Below, piece by piece: positions 17,787 to 26,109 of a stretch of 64,000 nucleotides of DNA. Each line of letters starts with the position of its first letter. Positions within the stretch are counted from its first letter, which is position 1. The stretch lies in contig CAMDQO010000007.1 of NCBI GenBank assembly GCA_945906105.1, positions 62,001 to 126,000 on the forward strand. The letters are read 5' to 3'. Both the position numbers and the translations under genes were made by a program. The notes beneath the pieces were generated by a model that saw only the letters and a list, made by a program, of their open reading frames with translations, did not search any database and had not been told where the DNA came from. This DNA comes from Novosphingobium sp. Chol11. GTDB taxonomy: Bacteria; Pseudomonadota; Alphaproteobacteria; Sphingomonadales; Sphingomonadaceae.

Positions 17787-18122
17787 TCAGTATGCCGAAG
17801 CCGGAGCGACCGTCACTTCCACGCCGTCCAATTCGGCGCTCATCTTGATCTGGCACGATAAACGGCTGTTTTCCTGCTGCACATCAGAGACCATATCGAG
17901 CATACCAAATTCGATATCGTCTGGTTGGCCTACCTTGGCCATCCAGTCAGTGCTGACATAGACATGGCACGTGGCGCAGGAACAACCGCCTCCGCAATCA
18001 CCGAAGATGCCCTCAACGCCATGCGCCTTGGCCACTTCCATCAAGCTCACACCTTCATCAACATCGCTGAAAGTGCTGGTTTCGCCCTTAACGTCTGTCA
18101 TGGTCACAGTCAGATTGCCCAC
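17787..18122 (-). CDS. [2Fe-2S] ferredoxin (adrenodoxin/putidaredoxin type)
   Basis: 111 residues from a GTG at 18122 with GGAG eight bases upstream. The frame is open far further upstream, but that extension has no ferredoxin similarity and no good start. Cluster ligands are C43, C49, C52 and C90, in GDCGGGCSCATCHVYV and SRLSCQIKM. The C-G-G-G-C-S-C-A-T-C form has the extra cysteine common in alphaproteobacterial P450 ferredoxins. It probably donates electrons to the P450 encoded just downstream. Confidence 0.92.
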   Translation of the reverse strand: MGNLTVTMTDVKGETSTFSDVDEGVSLMEVAKAHGVEGIFGDCGGGCSCATCHVYVSTDWMAKVGQPDDIEFGMLDMVSDVQQENSRLSCQIKMSAELDGVEVTVAPASAY

Positions 18123-18383
18123 GGGTATGTTCTCCGATCGTTTGTGTTTCAGGCGATGCCAGCAGGTCTCATGCCCGATATTCTGCCGTAAAGCCAAGTA
18201 CCGGTAGTGCGCCGTGAGTTGACTGCCAAGGCAGCAAGGGCAAGTCTGCTTCCTCCCGTGTGCTGGGAAACGCCGCTGGGGGAAACCGCCAGTGCCATGG
18301 CAGTCATTGGGCTGTCTGCTCAGGCGAATTATGCTCACGGTTGAAATGGCGCCATCCGCGCGCCTGATAGGAGAGACAGGACA

Positions 18384-19625
18384 GTGGCAACCACGCTCAT
18401 CGCCCAGGCCACGATTTTCGATGCTACCTGTGCGAAGCCGTTCACTGGCTCTGTGCTGATTGATGGCAACCGCATCGCATCTGTCATCACTGGCCGTGAC
18501 AGGCCGCAAGCCGATCATGTGATCGAGGCTGACGGCAAGTTCCTGATGCCCGGAATGACCGAGGGCCACGGCCATCTCTCGTTCGAGAATGTCACCGCCA
18601 CCGAAAACCTGATCACCCCCTGCCCAGAAGAACAAGTGTTTACTGCCGCGCGCGGGGCGAAGGCACTGCTCGATGCCGGTTTCACCAGCGTCTATGGCGC
18701 ATCCGAGGCCAAGCTGCGGCTGGCCGTGGCGGTTCGCAACGAAGTCAACGCTGGTCGCATTCCCGGCCCACGCATCCGCGCTGGCGGCCTCGAAATCAGC
18801 GTCACTGGCGCGATGGGAGATGAAAGCAAGGAACACAACCCGCGCGTTGGTCCATCAACGCTGGTCGATGGACCAGAGGAAATGCGCAAAGCCGTGCGGA
18901 CGCATTGCCGCGAAGGCGTGGACAATATCAAACTCGATGTCTCGGGCGATCCGTTCTACCCCTCGACCCCCGGCCACACCACGCCGATGAGCTTTGAAGA
19001 GATCAAGATGGCGGTCGACACCGCCCATGCCTATGGCCGCAAGATCAATGCCCATACCCGCTCGATACAGGGCTCAAAGGATTGCATCAGGGCTGGCGTA
19101 GATGGTCTGTTCCACTGCGAGTATTCCGACGAGGCACTGCTCGATATGATGGAAGAGGCGAAGGATCGCATTTTCGTTGTACCGACCATCGATTTGTTTG
19201 ACTGCATGGCAACTGGCAAGGCTGCCAACTGGGGAATAACTGCCGAAGTCGCCGGCTGGATGGGCATTCCCGGCCTGATCGAGGAATCGATCAAGACCCA
19301 CACGGCGCTGCGCCAGCGCGGTGTTCGGCATCTGATCGGCGGTGATTTCGGTTTTGCCTGGAGCGCGCAAGGAGCGCAGGCGCGTGATCTCCAGCATTTC
19401 ATCAAATACTATGGCTACAGCTCTGCCGACGCGCTGATCTGCGCTACGCGAAACGGCGGACAAGCGATGATGGCTGACGGCAGTCTTGGCACGATCGAAG
19501 CGGGAAAACTCGCCGACATGGTGCTGGTCGACGGCGATGTGCTGGCCGACATTTCCCTTCTCACCGATACCAGCAAACTTGTCCTGATCATGAAGGACGG
19601 CTCGCTTTACAAGTCACCCGCCTAA
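18384..19625 (+). CDS. Metal-dependent amidohydrolase family protein
   Basis: 413 residues from a GTG at 18384 with AGGAGAG upstream. It has the amidohydrolase-superfamily plan: a small beta domain at both ends (SVLIDGNRIASVI; GTIEAGKLADMVLVDGD) around a TIM barrel. Metal ligands are visible as TEGHGHLS, a lysine in DNIKLDVSGD, histidines in INAHTRS and LFHCEYSD, and aspartate in IGGDFGFAW. This resembles imidazolonepropionase/prolidase-like hydrolases that cleave amides, lactones or cyclic compounds. It is the first gene of a five-gene plus-strand operon with a Rieske oxygenase 32 bases downstream, so it may open a ring or release an amide from the growth substrate. Substrate unknown. Confidence 0.85.
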   Translation: MATTLIAQATIFDATCAKPFTGSVLIDGNRIASVITGRDRPQADHVIEADGKFLMPGMTEGHGHLSFENVTATENLITPCPEEQVFTAARGAKALLDAGFTSVYGASEAKLRLAVAVRNEVNAGRIPGPRIRAGGLEISVTGAMGDESKEHNPRVGPSTLVDGPEEMRKAVRTHCREGVDNIKLDVSGDPFYPSTPGHTTPMSFEEIKMAVDTAHAYGRKINAHTRSIQGSKDCIRAGVDGLFHCEYSDEALLDMMEEAKDRIFVVPTIDLFDCMATGKAANWGITAEVAGWMGIPGLIEESIKTHTALRQRGVRHLIGGDFGFAWSAQGAQARDLQHFIKYYGYSSADALICATRNGGQAMMADGSLGTIEAGKLADMVLVDGDVLADISLLTDTSKLVLIMKDGSLYKSPA

Positions 19626-19657
19626 GTCGCCGAGAACTCACTAGGAAGGCACACACA

Positions 19658-21067
19658 ATGAACGTCGAAACAGGCAAGCTGAACCCCGGAGAGGCACGCT
19701 GCCCCGCAATCAGCACGCAGGATATCATCGCACAGGACAAGGTGGCAGCGCCCGGTTGGGTGCGCTCGGAAAACTATGAATACCTTGGCAACGAGGATAT
19801 TTCCAAAGACCGCTACATCGACCCCCAGTTCGCCAAGTCCGAAATGGAACGTCTGTGGACCCGCACCTGGCAATTCGCCTGCCGTGAGGAACACATTCCC
19901 GAGGTTGGCGACTATTACGTCTATGATGTCGGCCCTTACAGTTTTATCATCACCCGGTCTGACGAAACCACAATCAAAGCGCATTTCAACGCCTGCCTGC
20001 ATCGCGGCACCAAGCTCAAACCTTCGGGAACCGCAGGCTTTGCCAATGACCTCAAATGCCCTTTTCATGGCTGGTCGTGGAATCTTGATGGCAGCAATAA
20101 GGAAGTCGTTTGCCCCTGGGACTTCCCTCATGTCGACAGGTCCACGCTCAACCTGCCCGAAGCGCGGGTGGAACTGCTGGGCGGCTTTGTGTGGATCAAC
20201 ATGGACCCGGCAGCCCTTGGTCTGCGCGAATATCTCGGTCCACAAGCGCTCAGCCATATCGAGGCATGGAAGCTGGAAGACCGCTATATCCATGTCCATG
20301 TGCAGAAGAGCTTTCCGGCCAACTGGAAGCTGACGATGGAGGCCTTCATGGAGGCCTACCACGTGATCGAAACCCACCCCCAGGTGGCAGCGTCCAACGC
20401 TGATGCTAATTCGCAGTATGATTTCTACGGCGAACACGTCGATCGCTTCATCTCTTGCCTTGGCGTGATCAGCCCGCATCTGGAAGGCAAATTCACCGAG
20501 CAGGAAATCCTCGATCAGTTCACCATCGGCGATGCCTCGGTGATGTCCGATGATCGCCCGAAAGTGGGTGATGGCACCGCGCGTCAGGCCATGGCCGATA
20601 TGTTCCGCGGCATGTTCGAGACCGCCACCAACAGCGACCTTTCGGACGTTTCGGACTCCGAAATCCTCGATTGCTTCAGCTATACGGTGTTCCCCAACAC
20701 CTTCCTGTTCCCCGGAATCTCGCTGCCAATGGTCTATCGCTTCCGCCCGGACCCGAAGGACCACCGCCGCTGCATTTACGAGGTGATGTTCATGCGCCCC
20801 GTACCCAAGGATGGCCCTCGCCCCGATCCGGCCGAGCCAGTTATCCTTGCCGATCACCAATCCTTCGCCGAAGCCGAGGGCATGGACCCCGGTTTTGGCA
20901 AGATCCTCGATCAGGATACCGACAATCTGCTGGCCCAGCAGGAGGGGCTTGAGGCAAGCGCCAAGCCGGGGATCACTCTGGGCAACTATCAGGAAATTCG
21001 GGTTCGCCACTTTGAGCAGGCGGTGGACAGATATGTCGCCATGCCGCCGTTCGTACCGGGATCGTGA
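19658..21067 (+). CDS. Rieske non-heme iron oxygenase, large subunit
   Basis: 469 residues. The N-terminal Rieske domain binds [2Fe-2S] through C113, H115, C134 and H137 (ACLHRGTKL and CPFHGWSW). The C-terminal catalytic domain shows the mononuclear-iron motif MEAFMEAYHVIETHP, with the bridging Asp/Glu and two His expected there. It hydroxylates or demethylates an aromatic or alicyclic substrate. No beta subunit is adjacent; a Rieske-type ferredoxin gene at 30.9 kb could supply electrons. It shares an operon with an amidohydrolase upstream and an SDR nine bases downstream. Confidence 0.93.
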   Translation: MNVETGKLNPGEARCPAISTQDIIAQDKVAAPGWVRSENYEYLGNEDISKDRYIDPQFAKSEMERLWTRTWQFACREEHIPEVGDYYVYDVGPYSFIITRSDETTIKAHFNACLHRGTKLKPSGTAGFANDLKCPFHGWSWNLDGSNKEVVCPWDFPHVDRSTLNLPEARVELLGGFVWINMDPAALGLREYLGPQALSHIEAWKLEDRYIHVHVQKSFPANWKLTMEAFMEAYHVIETHPQVAASNADANSQYDFYGEHVDRFISCLGVISPHLEGKFTEQEILDQFTIGDASVMSDDRPKVGDGTARQAMADMFRGMFETATNSDLSDVSDSEILDCFSYTVFPNTFLFPGISLPMVYRFRPDPKDHRRCIYEVMFMRPVPKDGPRPDPAEPVILADHQSFAEAEGMDPGFGKILDQDTDNLLAQQEGLEASAKPGITLGNYQEIRVRHFEQAVDRYVAMPPFVPGS

Positions 21068-21075
21068 CAGACTAA

Positions 21076-21837
21076 ATGGCCAATTTTGAAGGCCACACAG
21101 TGCTGATTGCGGGAGCATCGACAGGACTCGGTGCAGGCTTTGCCAGGCTGCTGGGCGCTGCGGGCGCGTGTGTCGTACTGGGTGCGCGGCGGCTTGACAG
21201 GGTTACCGCTTTGGCGAGCGAAATCGCAGCGGCAGGCGGACATGCGGTTGCCGTCCCGCTTGATGTGACTGACGAGGAATCGGTCATTGCCGCGTACGAT
21301 GCGGCGGAAGCTCGATTTGGCACGGTGGACTGCATCCTCGCCAACGCGGGGATTGGCACCGGTGGCCGTGCGACCGATGTTCCGATCGATGGTCTGCGGA
21401 GTGTCCTCGATACCAACCTGCTCGGCTCCTACCTTGTCGCCCGCGAAGGCGCACGGCGAATGATCGCGGCGGGCAGTCAGGAGCGCGGCGATGGCCGCAT
21501 TGTGATGATCGGCTCGATCACGGCGGAGCAGAACGGCACCGGCGATGCCATGTATGCCGCAACCAAGGCCGGTCTTGCTCACCTCACCCGCCAGTTGGCG
21601 CGTGAATGGGTGCGTCAGGGGATCAACGTCAACTGCCTGCAACCCGGCTGGATACCGACCGAGATTAACGCCGATTGGTTCGCCAGTCCGCGCGGCCAAT
21701 CGGATATCGCTGCCCTGCACCGCCGCCGCCTGCTCGAACCCTCTGCGCTCGATGATATGCTGCTCTATTTGCTTTCGGACCGATCGCGACAGGTAACCGG
21801 ATCCACCTTTACCATCGATGATGGTCAATCGTTATGA
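21076..21837 (+). CDS. SDR family oxidoreductase
   Basis: 253 residues. Cofactor motif AGASTGLGAGFA, LANAGIGTGG (variant of NNAG), serine in MIGSITAEQNG and catalytic MYAATKAGLAHL. The start lies nine bases after the Rieske oxygenase stop, and its last codons overlap the next gene by four bases (ATGA), so the three are clearly cotranscribed. It probably oxidises a hydroxyl or cis-diol made by the oxygenase, but this rests on position only. Confidence 0.88.
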   Translation: MANFEGHTVLIAGASTGLGAGFARLLGAAGACVVLGARRLDRVTALASEIAAAGGHAVAVPLDVTDEESVIAAYDAAEARFGTVDCILANAGIGTGGRATDVPIDGLRSVLDTNLLGSYLVAREGARRMIAAGSQERGDGRIVMIGSITAEQNGTGDAMYAATKAGLAHLTRQLAREWVRQGINVNCLQPGWIPTEINADWFASPRGQSDIAALHRRRLLEPSALDDMLLYLLSDRSRQVTGSTFTIDDGQSL

Positions 21838-24200
21838 ACGCACTTTCCGGTATCACCGTGATCGAAATCGCAAACCGCGTGTCAGGCGAATATTGCGGCA
21901 AACTGCTCGCCGATTTTGGTGCCGATGTAATCAAGGTGGAGTGTTCAGGAGGTGCCCCAACGCGCGGACTAGGCCCGTTCCACCACGGTAAAAGCACCTT
22001 GTTCGCTTACCTCAATACCAACAAGAAGTCGGTAGTGCTGGACCTCGATACCGCCGAAGGTCGCGCTGGGCTGGATCGCCTGCTCGCCCGCGCCCATGTG
22101 CTGATTGATGACCATGACGAGACTTGGGGCCAATCTCACGAGTTGACCTTGGCTAGCATCGCCGCAAACTATCCCGAGATGGTGCACTGCATAGTCACAC
22201 CCTTCGGTCATGGCGCACCCGCAGAATGGCAAATCGCCCGCCCGCTCAATGTCATCAACGCTGGCGGGTGGGCCTATCACAGCCCAAGCGAATGTGCGCC
22301 AAACAAGCCGCCGCTGAAAGGTGCTGGCCGGTTTCTGTCGGACTATGAAGCCGGAATCGACGCGGCACTTGCCATCCTCGCCTCGTTGCAACGGCTGCGT
22401 TGGACGGGTTCAGGCCAGTTCATCGACATAGCCGAAGTCAAAGTACAGGTGAACCGCAATGATTGCGTGCTGGGGCGCATGCTGGCGGGTGAGGCTGAAC
22501 CGAGCAGCGCGCGCACCGCCTATGATATGGGCGGCCCCGGCGCATCCTTCGCCACGCGCGACGGGCATGTGTTCCTGCTAATAACCACCCGCGTTCACTG
22601 GCAGGGGCTGTGCGCACTGATGGGTAATCCCTTATGGACTAACGCTTTTTCGGCGGATTGGCTGGAGTTTCACTGCACCCCGGATCGCGTTGCAGAGTTT
22701 CGTCAGCACTTTCGCAAATGGTGCGCCGGGCAGTTGAAAGAGCCAATCTCCGAGGCTGCGCAAAAGCTGGGCGTGGCCATGGTGCCGGTCAATACCGCCG
22801 CTGATCTGCCCGGCAATGCCCAGTTCCAGCACCGGGGGTTCTTTCAGGAACTGGCACAAAAGCGTTATCCGACGGTGCCGTACAAGCTGACTGCAACGCC
22901 GGTGCAACTGACTTCCACCGCACCTGCACCTGGCCAGCATCAGGCGGAAGCAAGCAAAACCGTTCCACGCGCTCCGCTGACCGCCCGATCCACCCCGCGC
23001 ACCATGGCATTTCAGCGCGGCGGACCGCTGGCAGGCCTGCGCGTGATAGAGCTGACCAAGGTCTGGGCCGGGCCATATGCGGGCAAGCTGCTCGCCCATC
23101 TCGGTGCCGAAGTGATCAAGATCGAGTCGATGACCAATCTTGATGAGATGCGCGCTTATGGCGGCGTCGATATCAATTCGGCCCCCTATTTCCTGTCGAT
23201 CAATCAGGAAGTGCTCTCAACCCAGGTCAACATGAAGACCGAGGAAGGTCTGGCGCTGCTCAAGGACATGATCCGGAACTGCGACATCCTGATCGACAAC
23301 ATCCGCCCCGGCGCGATGGAGCGGTCAAAGCTTGGTTGGGACGATCTGCGGGCGTTCAAACCCGATCTCATTCAGGTGTCGATCAAGATGTGGGGCAATG
23401 ATGGCCCACTGGGCTATCAGACAGGCTATGCCCCCTGCTTCGCCGCTCTGTCTGGCCTCAACTACCTCGTCGGCCACGAAGACGAAGTGCCGCGCGGCAT
23501 GAACATCCGCTATGGCGATTCCACCGCCGGTGCGCTCGCCGCCCTCGCCGCACTGGCAGCCCTGCATCACCGTGAGGCAACCGGCGAAGGCCAGTTCGTC
23601 GACCTATCAACGGTCGAAGCGATGTCGAGCCTCGTCGGTGACAGCCTGTTTTCCTATTCGCTGACCGGCCAAGTGCCGCAGCCCGATGGCAATTTCCACC
23701 CGGAGATGTGCCCGCACGGCGCTTACCCTTGCGCGGATGGTGAATGGATCAGCATTGCCGTGGCGAGCGATGGCGAATGGCAGGCCTTACGCCGCCAACT
23801 CGCCCTGCCCGACGATCCGCGCCACGCCGATTTTGCGGGTCGTCAGACGGATCGCCATGCGCTCGATGCGGAAATCGCAGCGGCAACTTCCAGCCGCAAT
23901 GCCGTGACGCTAGGCGAGGAATTGCGCGGTCAAGGCGTCCCCGCATTCCGTAGCTCCAGCAGCCTTGATCTGTGCGGCGATGACTGGCTGTGGTCGCGCG
24001 GCGGCTACCGCATGGTCAGCGATCACAAACACGGCTCGCGCCCGATCATTGGTCCTTCATGGCGAATGACCCCGGACGAAGCGCGCATCGAACGCGGCGC
24101 GCCTTTGCTGGGTGAACATAATGATTACGTCTATGGACAGGTTCTCGGCCTTCCCCCCGGCGATATCGCCGCGCTGAAGTTGCGCAAGGTGATCGACTAG
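21834..24200 (+). CDS. Double-length family III CoA transferase (CaiB/BaiF)
   Basis: 788 residues, about twice the normal length, made of two complete CaiB/BaiF units. The first runs from residue 1 to about 370 (ITVIEIANRVSGEYCGKLLA...), the second from about 400 on (LAGLRVIELTKVWAGPYAGK...). Each unit keeps an aspartate at the catalytic position: D170 in FLSDYEAG and about D562 in YGDSTAG. These enzymes move CoA from one acyl-CoA to another carboxylic acid. Natural fusions of this sort are known in sphingomonads and actinobacteria near terpenoid and steroid genes. It overlaps the SDR upstream by four bases and precedes the LLM gene by 34 bases. Confidence 0.9.
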   Translation: MNALSGITVIEIANRVSGEYCGKLLADFGADVIKVECSGGAPTRGLGPFHHGKSTLFAYLNTNKKSVVLDLDTAEGRAGLDRLLARAHVLIDDHDETWGQSHELTLASIAANYPEMVHCIVTPFGHGAPAEWQIARPLNVINAGGWAYHSPSECAPNKPPLKGAGRFLSDYEAGIDAALAILASLQRLRWTGSGQFIDIAEVKVQVNRNDCVLGRMLAGEAEPSSARTAYDMGGPGASFATRDGHVFLLITTRVHWQGLCALMGNPLWTNAFSADWLEFHCTPDRVAEFRQHFRKWCAGQLKEPISEAAQKLGVAMVPVNTAADLPGNAQFQHRGFFQELAQKRYPTVPYKLTATPVQLTSTAPAPGQHQAEASKTVPRAPLTARSTPRTMAFQRGGPLAGLRVIELTKVWAGPYAGKLLAHLGAEVIKIESMTNLDEMRAYGGVDINSAPYFLSINQEVLSTQVNMKTEEGLALLKDMIRNCDILIDNIRPGAMERSKLGWDDLRAFKPDLIQVSIKMWGNDGPLGYQTGYAPCFAALSGLNYLVGHEDEVPRGMNIRYGDSTAGALAALAALAALHHREATGEGQFVDLSTVEAMSSLVGDSLFSYSLTGQVPQPDGNFHPEMCPHGAYPCADGEWISIAVASDGEWQALRRQLALPDDPRHADFAGRQTDRHALDAEIAAATSSRNAVTLGEELRGQGVPAFRSSSSLDLCGDDWLWSRGGYRMVSDHKHGSRPIIGPSWRMTPDEARIERGAPLLGEHNDYVYGQVLGLPPGDIAALKLRKVID

Positions 24201-24234
24201 GTCAGGTTTCTCGCCTAACCGCTGGAGAAACGCC

Positions 24235-25155
24235 GTGGAACTGTCCTTTTCGATGCCGCATATGCTGGAAATCCAGGCGATGATGCAGCCGTGGGAAGCG
24301 CGGGTCACAGGCGCTGATCAGACACGGCTGGCAAAGTGGGCGGAAAAGCTGGGCTATGCGATGATTTGCGTGCCCGAACATCACGTTATCTCGAACAACC
24401 ATGTCGGTCTTTCGGGCAAGTTCTATTTCAACGCCTATGCCGGCATGGCCTATTTCGCCGGGGCGACTGAGACCATCAAGGTCAACTCGTGCATCGCCAT
24501 TCTGCCGCTGCAAAACCCCATCGTTTCCGCCAAGGCGTTGGCGACGATTGACTGGTTTTCGGGCGGACGCACCATCATCACTTTTGCTGCGGGCTGGCTC
24601 AAGGAAGAATTCGACGCGCTTGGCGTCCCTTTCCACGAGCGCGGCAAAATCTGTGACGAATACCTCGCGGCGATCATCGAACTGTGGACCAGCGACGATC
24701 CGGTGTTCGAAGGCAAATATGTCTCGTTCAAGGACGTCGCTTTTGAGCCCAAGCCAGTACAGAAACCGCATCTCCCGGTGTGGATGGGTGGTGATGCCGA
24801 TGCCGTGATGCGCCGTATTGCGCGCCATGCTTCTGGCTGGTGGCCGTTTCTCACCAAGCCCGAAAACATCCCTGGCCGCATCGATTTCATCAAAAGCCAG
24901 CCCGATTACAACGGCAGGCTCGACAACGTGTTCTATGGCTTTGCCACCAGCCGGCTTGGCGATGGCCATGTGCCGCAGGATGATCCCAAAGTGCGTCCGG
25001 GCATGACTAAACAAGAGATCATCGACCGCCTCGGCTGGTTCAAGACTCTTGGCGTGACCATGAGCGGACTGCCGGTGCCTGCTGTCACCGATATTCAGGC
25101 CTATTTCGATTACACGCAGTGGGTAGCCGAGGAGATCATGCCTGCGATCCGATAG
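24235..25155 (+). CDS. Luciferase-like (LLM class) flavin oxidoreductase
   Basis: 306 residues from a GTG. It has the TIM-barrel family features of bacterial-luciferase-like enzymes that use F420 or FMN: VPEHHVISNNH, IAILPLQNPIVSAKALATID, TFAAGWLKEEFDALG and VWMGGDADAVMRRIARH. This form is often annotated as TIGR03619-like F420-dependent, yet sphingomonads often use FMN. A flavin reductase gene is at 12.7 kb. It closes the amidohydrolase operon and converges with the acyl-CoA dehydrogenase gene after a single base. Confidence 0.86.
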   Translation: MELSFSMPHMLEIQAMMQPWEARVTGADQTRLAKWAEKLGYAMICVPEHHVISNNHVGLSGKFYFNAYAGMAYFAGATETIKVNSCIAILPLQNPIVSAKALATIDWFSGGRTIITFAAGWLKEEFDALGVPFHERGKICDEYLAAIIELWTSDDPVFEGKYVSFKDVAFEPKPVQKPHLPVWMGGDADAVMRRIARHASGWWPFLTKPENIPGRIDFIKSQPDYNGRLDNVFYGFATSRLGDGHVPQDDPKVRPGMTKQEIIDRLGWFKTLGVTMSGLPVPAVTDIQAYFDYTQWVAEEIMPAIR

Positions 25156-25156
25156 C

Positions 25157-26074
25157 CTACCCCCAGATCGCCTCAGCCGCCGCCAAAGCATTGGCCCCGC
25201 GCCCGCCCAGTTCGCCGGTGAGAAACTTGAGCCGATAGGTCCATAGGTGCAGGGGATGCTCCAGCGTCATACCCATCGCGCCCAGGAACTGGTGGTAATC
25301 ATAGCCCACACGTTTCGCTGCATCCTGCGCATAGCTGGCCGCCATGGCCGCATCGCCTGCGTCCCCCGTCCCGGCAGCGCGCAGCGCCAGCAAGTACGTG
25401 CCATTCGTCACCACCTGCGCCTCGGCCAGACGGTGGCGCATGGCCTGAAAGGTGGCGAGCGGGCGGCCAAACTGCTTGCGCTCTGACACATAGGTGGTGA
25501 CGCTGGCCAGCGCCGCCGCGAGCAGGCCCGCAGCCTCAGCCGCAAGACCGATACGCCACAGGCGGCGCAGTTTATCTGCCGCCATGTCATGCGCGCGCAT
25601 ATCGGCGGGCAGCGCGTTCAGGAAAGCGACCGGATAGGCATAGAGCGACTCATCGCCCGCCTCGCGCACATCGGCCTCGCTGGCTGTAAAGCTGCGCACA
25701 CCGATGGCTCCCACGACAATTACCGTCGCGCCCGGCTTCAGGAAACGCACCGGGCGCGAAAGCTTGCTTTCTTCCACCACACACAATGGCCGGGGCAAGA
25801 GGGGATCGAGCAGCGAACGGATCAGCGCCGAGGCCGCCGCTTCAACCGCAAACGGCAATCGCGCCAACCGTTCCACCACCAAAGCGGCGGTTACAGGGCC
25901 AAGCTCTTCCATCCCGGCCACATCAAGGAACCCGCCCTCGGCCAGCTCTGCGTCCAGAGCCTCGCTGGACAATGACAATGAGCAATCGTGCAGCGGTGGG
26001 CTGGCATAGGGGCGTGACAGCGTGTCGAGAAAATCGACGATCTGGCGCTGGTCGTCAGTGAGCGAGAGTTCCAT
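25157..26074 (-). CDS. Short acyl-CoA dehydrogenase-like subunit
   Basis: 305 residues, some 75 shorter than a usual acyl-CoA dehydrogenase; the N-terminal helical part and the middle beta domain are reduced. The C-terminal helical domain is recognisable (ERKQFGRPLATFQAMRHRL; HQFLGAMGMTLEHPLHLW). It follows a full-length family member by 36 bases. Pairs like this form heterotetramers in mycobacterial cholesterol side-chain degradation, where only one subunit binds FAD fully. That such a complex forms here is inferred. Confidence 0.85.
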   Translation of the reverse strand: MELSLTDDQRQIVDFLDTLSRPYASPPLHDCSLSLSSEALDAELAEGGFLDVAGMEELGPVTAALVVERLARLPFAVEAAASALIRSLLDPLLPRPLCVVEESKLSRPVRFLKPGATVIVVGAIGVRSFTASEADVREAGDESLYAYPVAFLNALPADMRAHDMAADKLRRLWRIGLAAEAAGLLAAALASVTTYVSERKQFGRPLATFQAMRHRLAEAQVVTNGTYLLALRAAGTGDAGDAAMAASYAQDAAKRVGYDYHQFLGAMGMTLEHPLHLWTYRLKFLTGELGGRGANALAAAEAIWG

Positions 26075-26109
26075 CAGCGCGGCTCACTTTTCATCGGGGT
26101 TCACGGACT

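Noticed and set aside
18123-18836. N-terminal extension of the ferredoxin gene
   Set aside because: The extension overlaps the divergent amidohydrolase gene and has no ferredoxin character; a GTG with a good site lies at 18122.
19622-21118. 498-codon minus-strand open frame opposite the Rieske oxygenase
   Set aside because: Antisense shadow; the plus-strand product has clear Rieske and iron-binding motifs.
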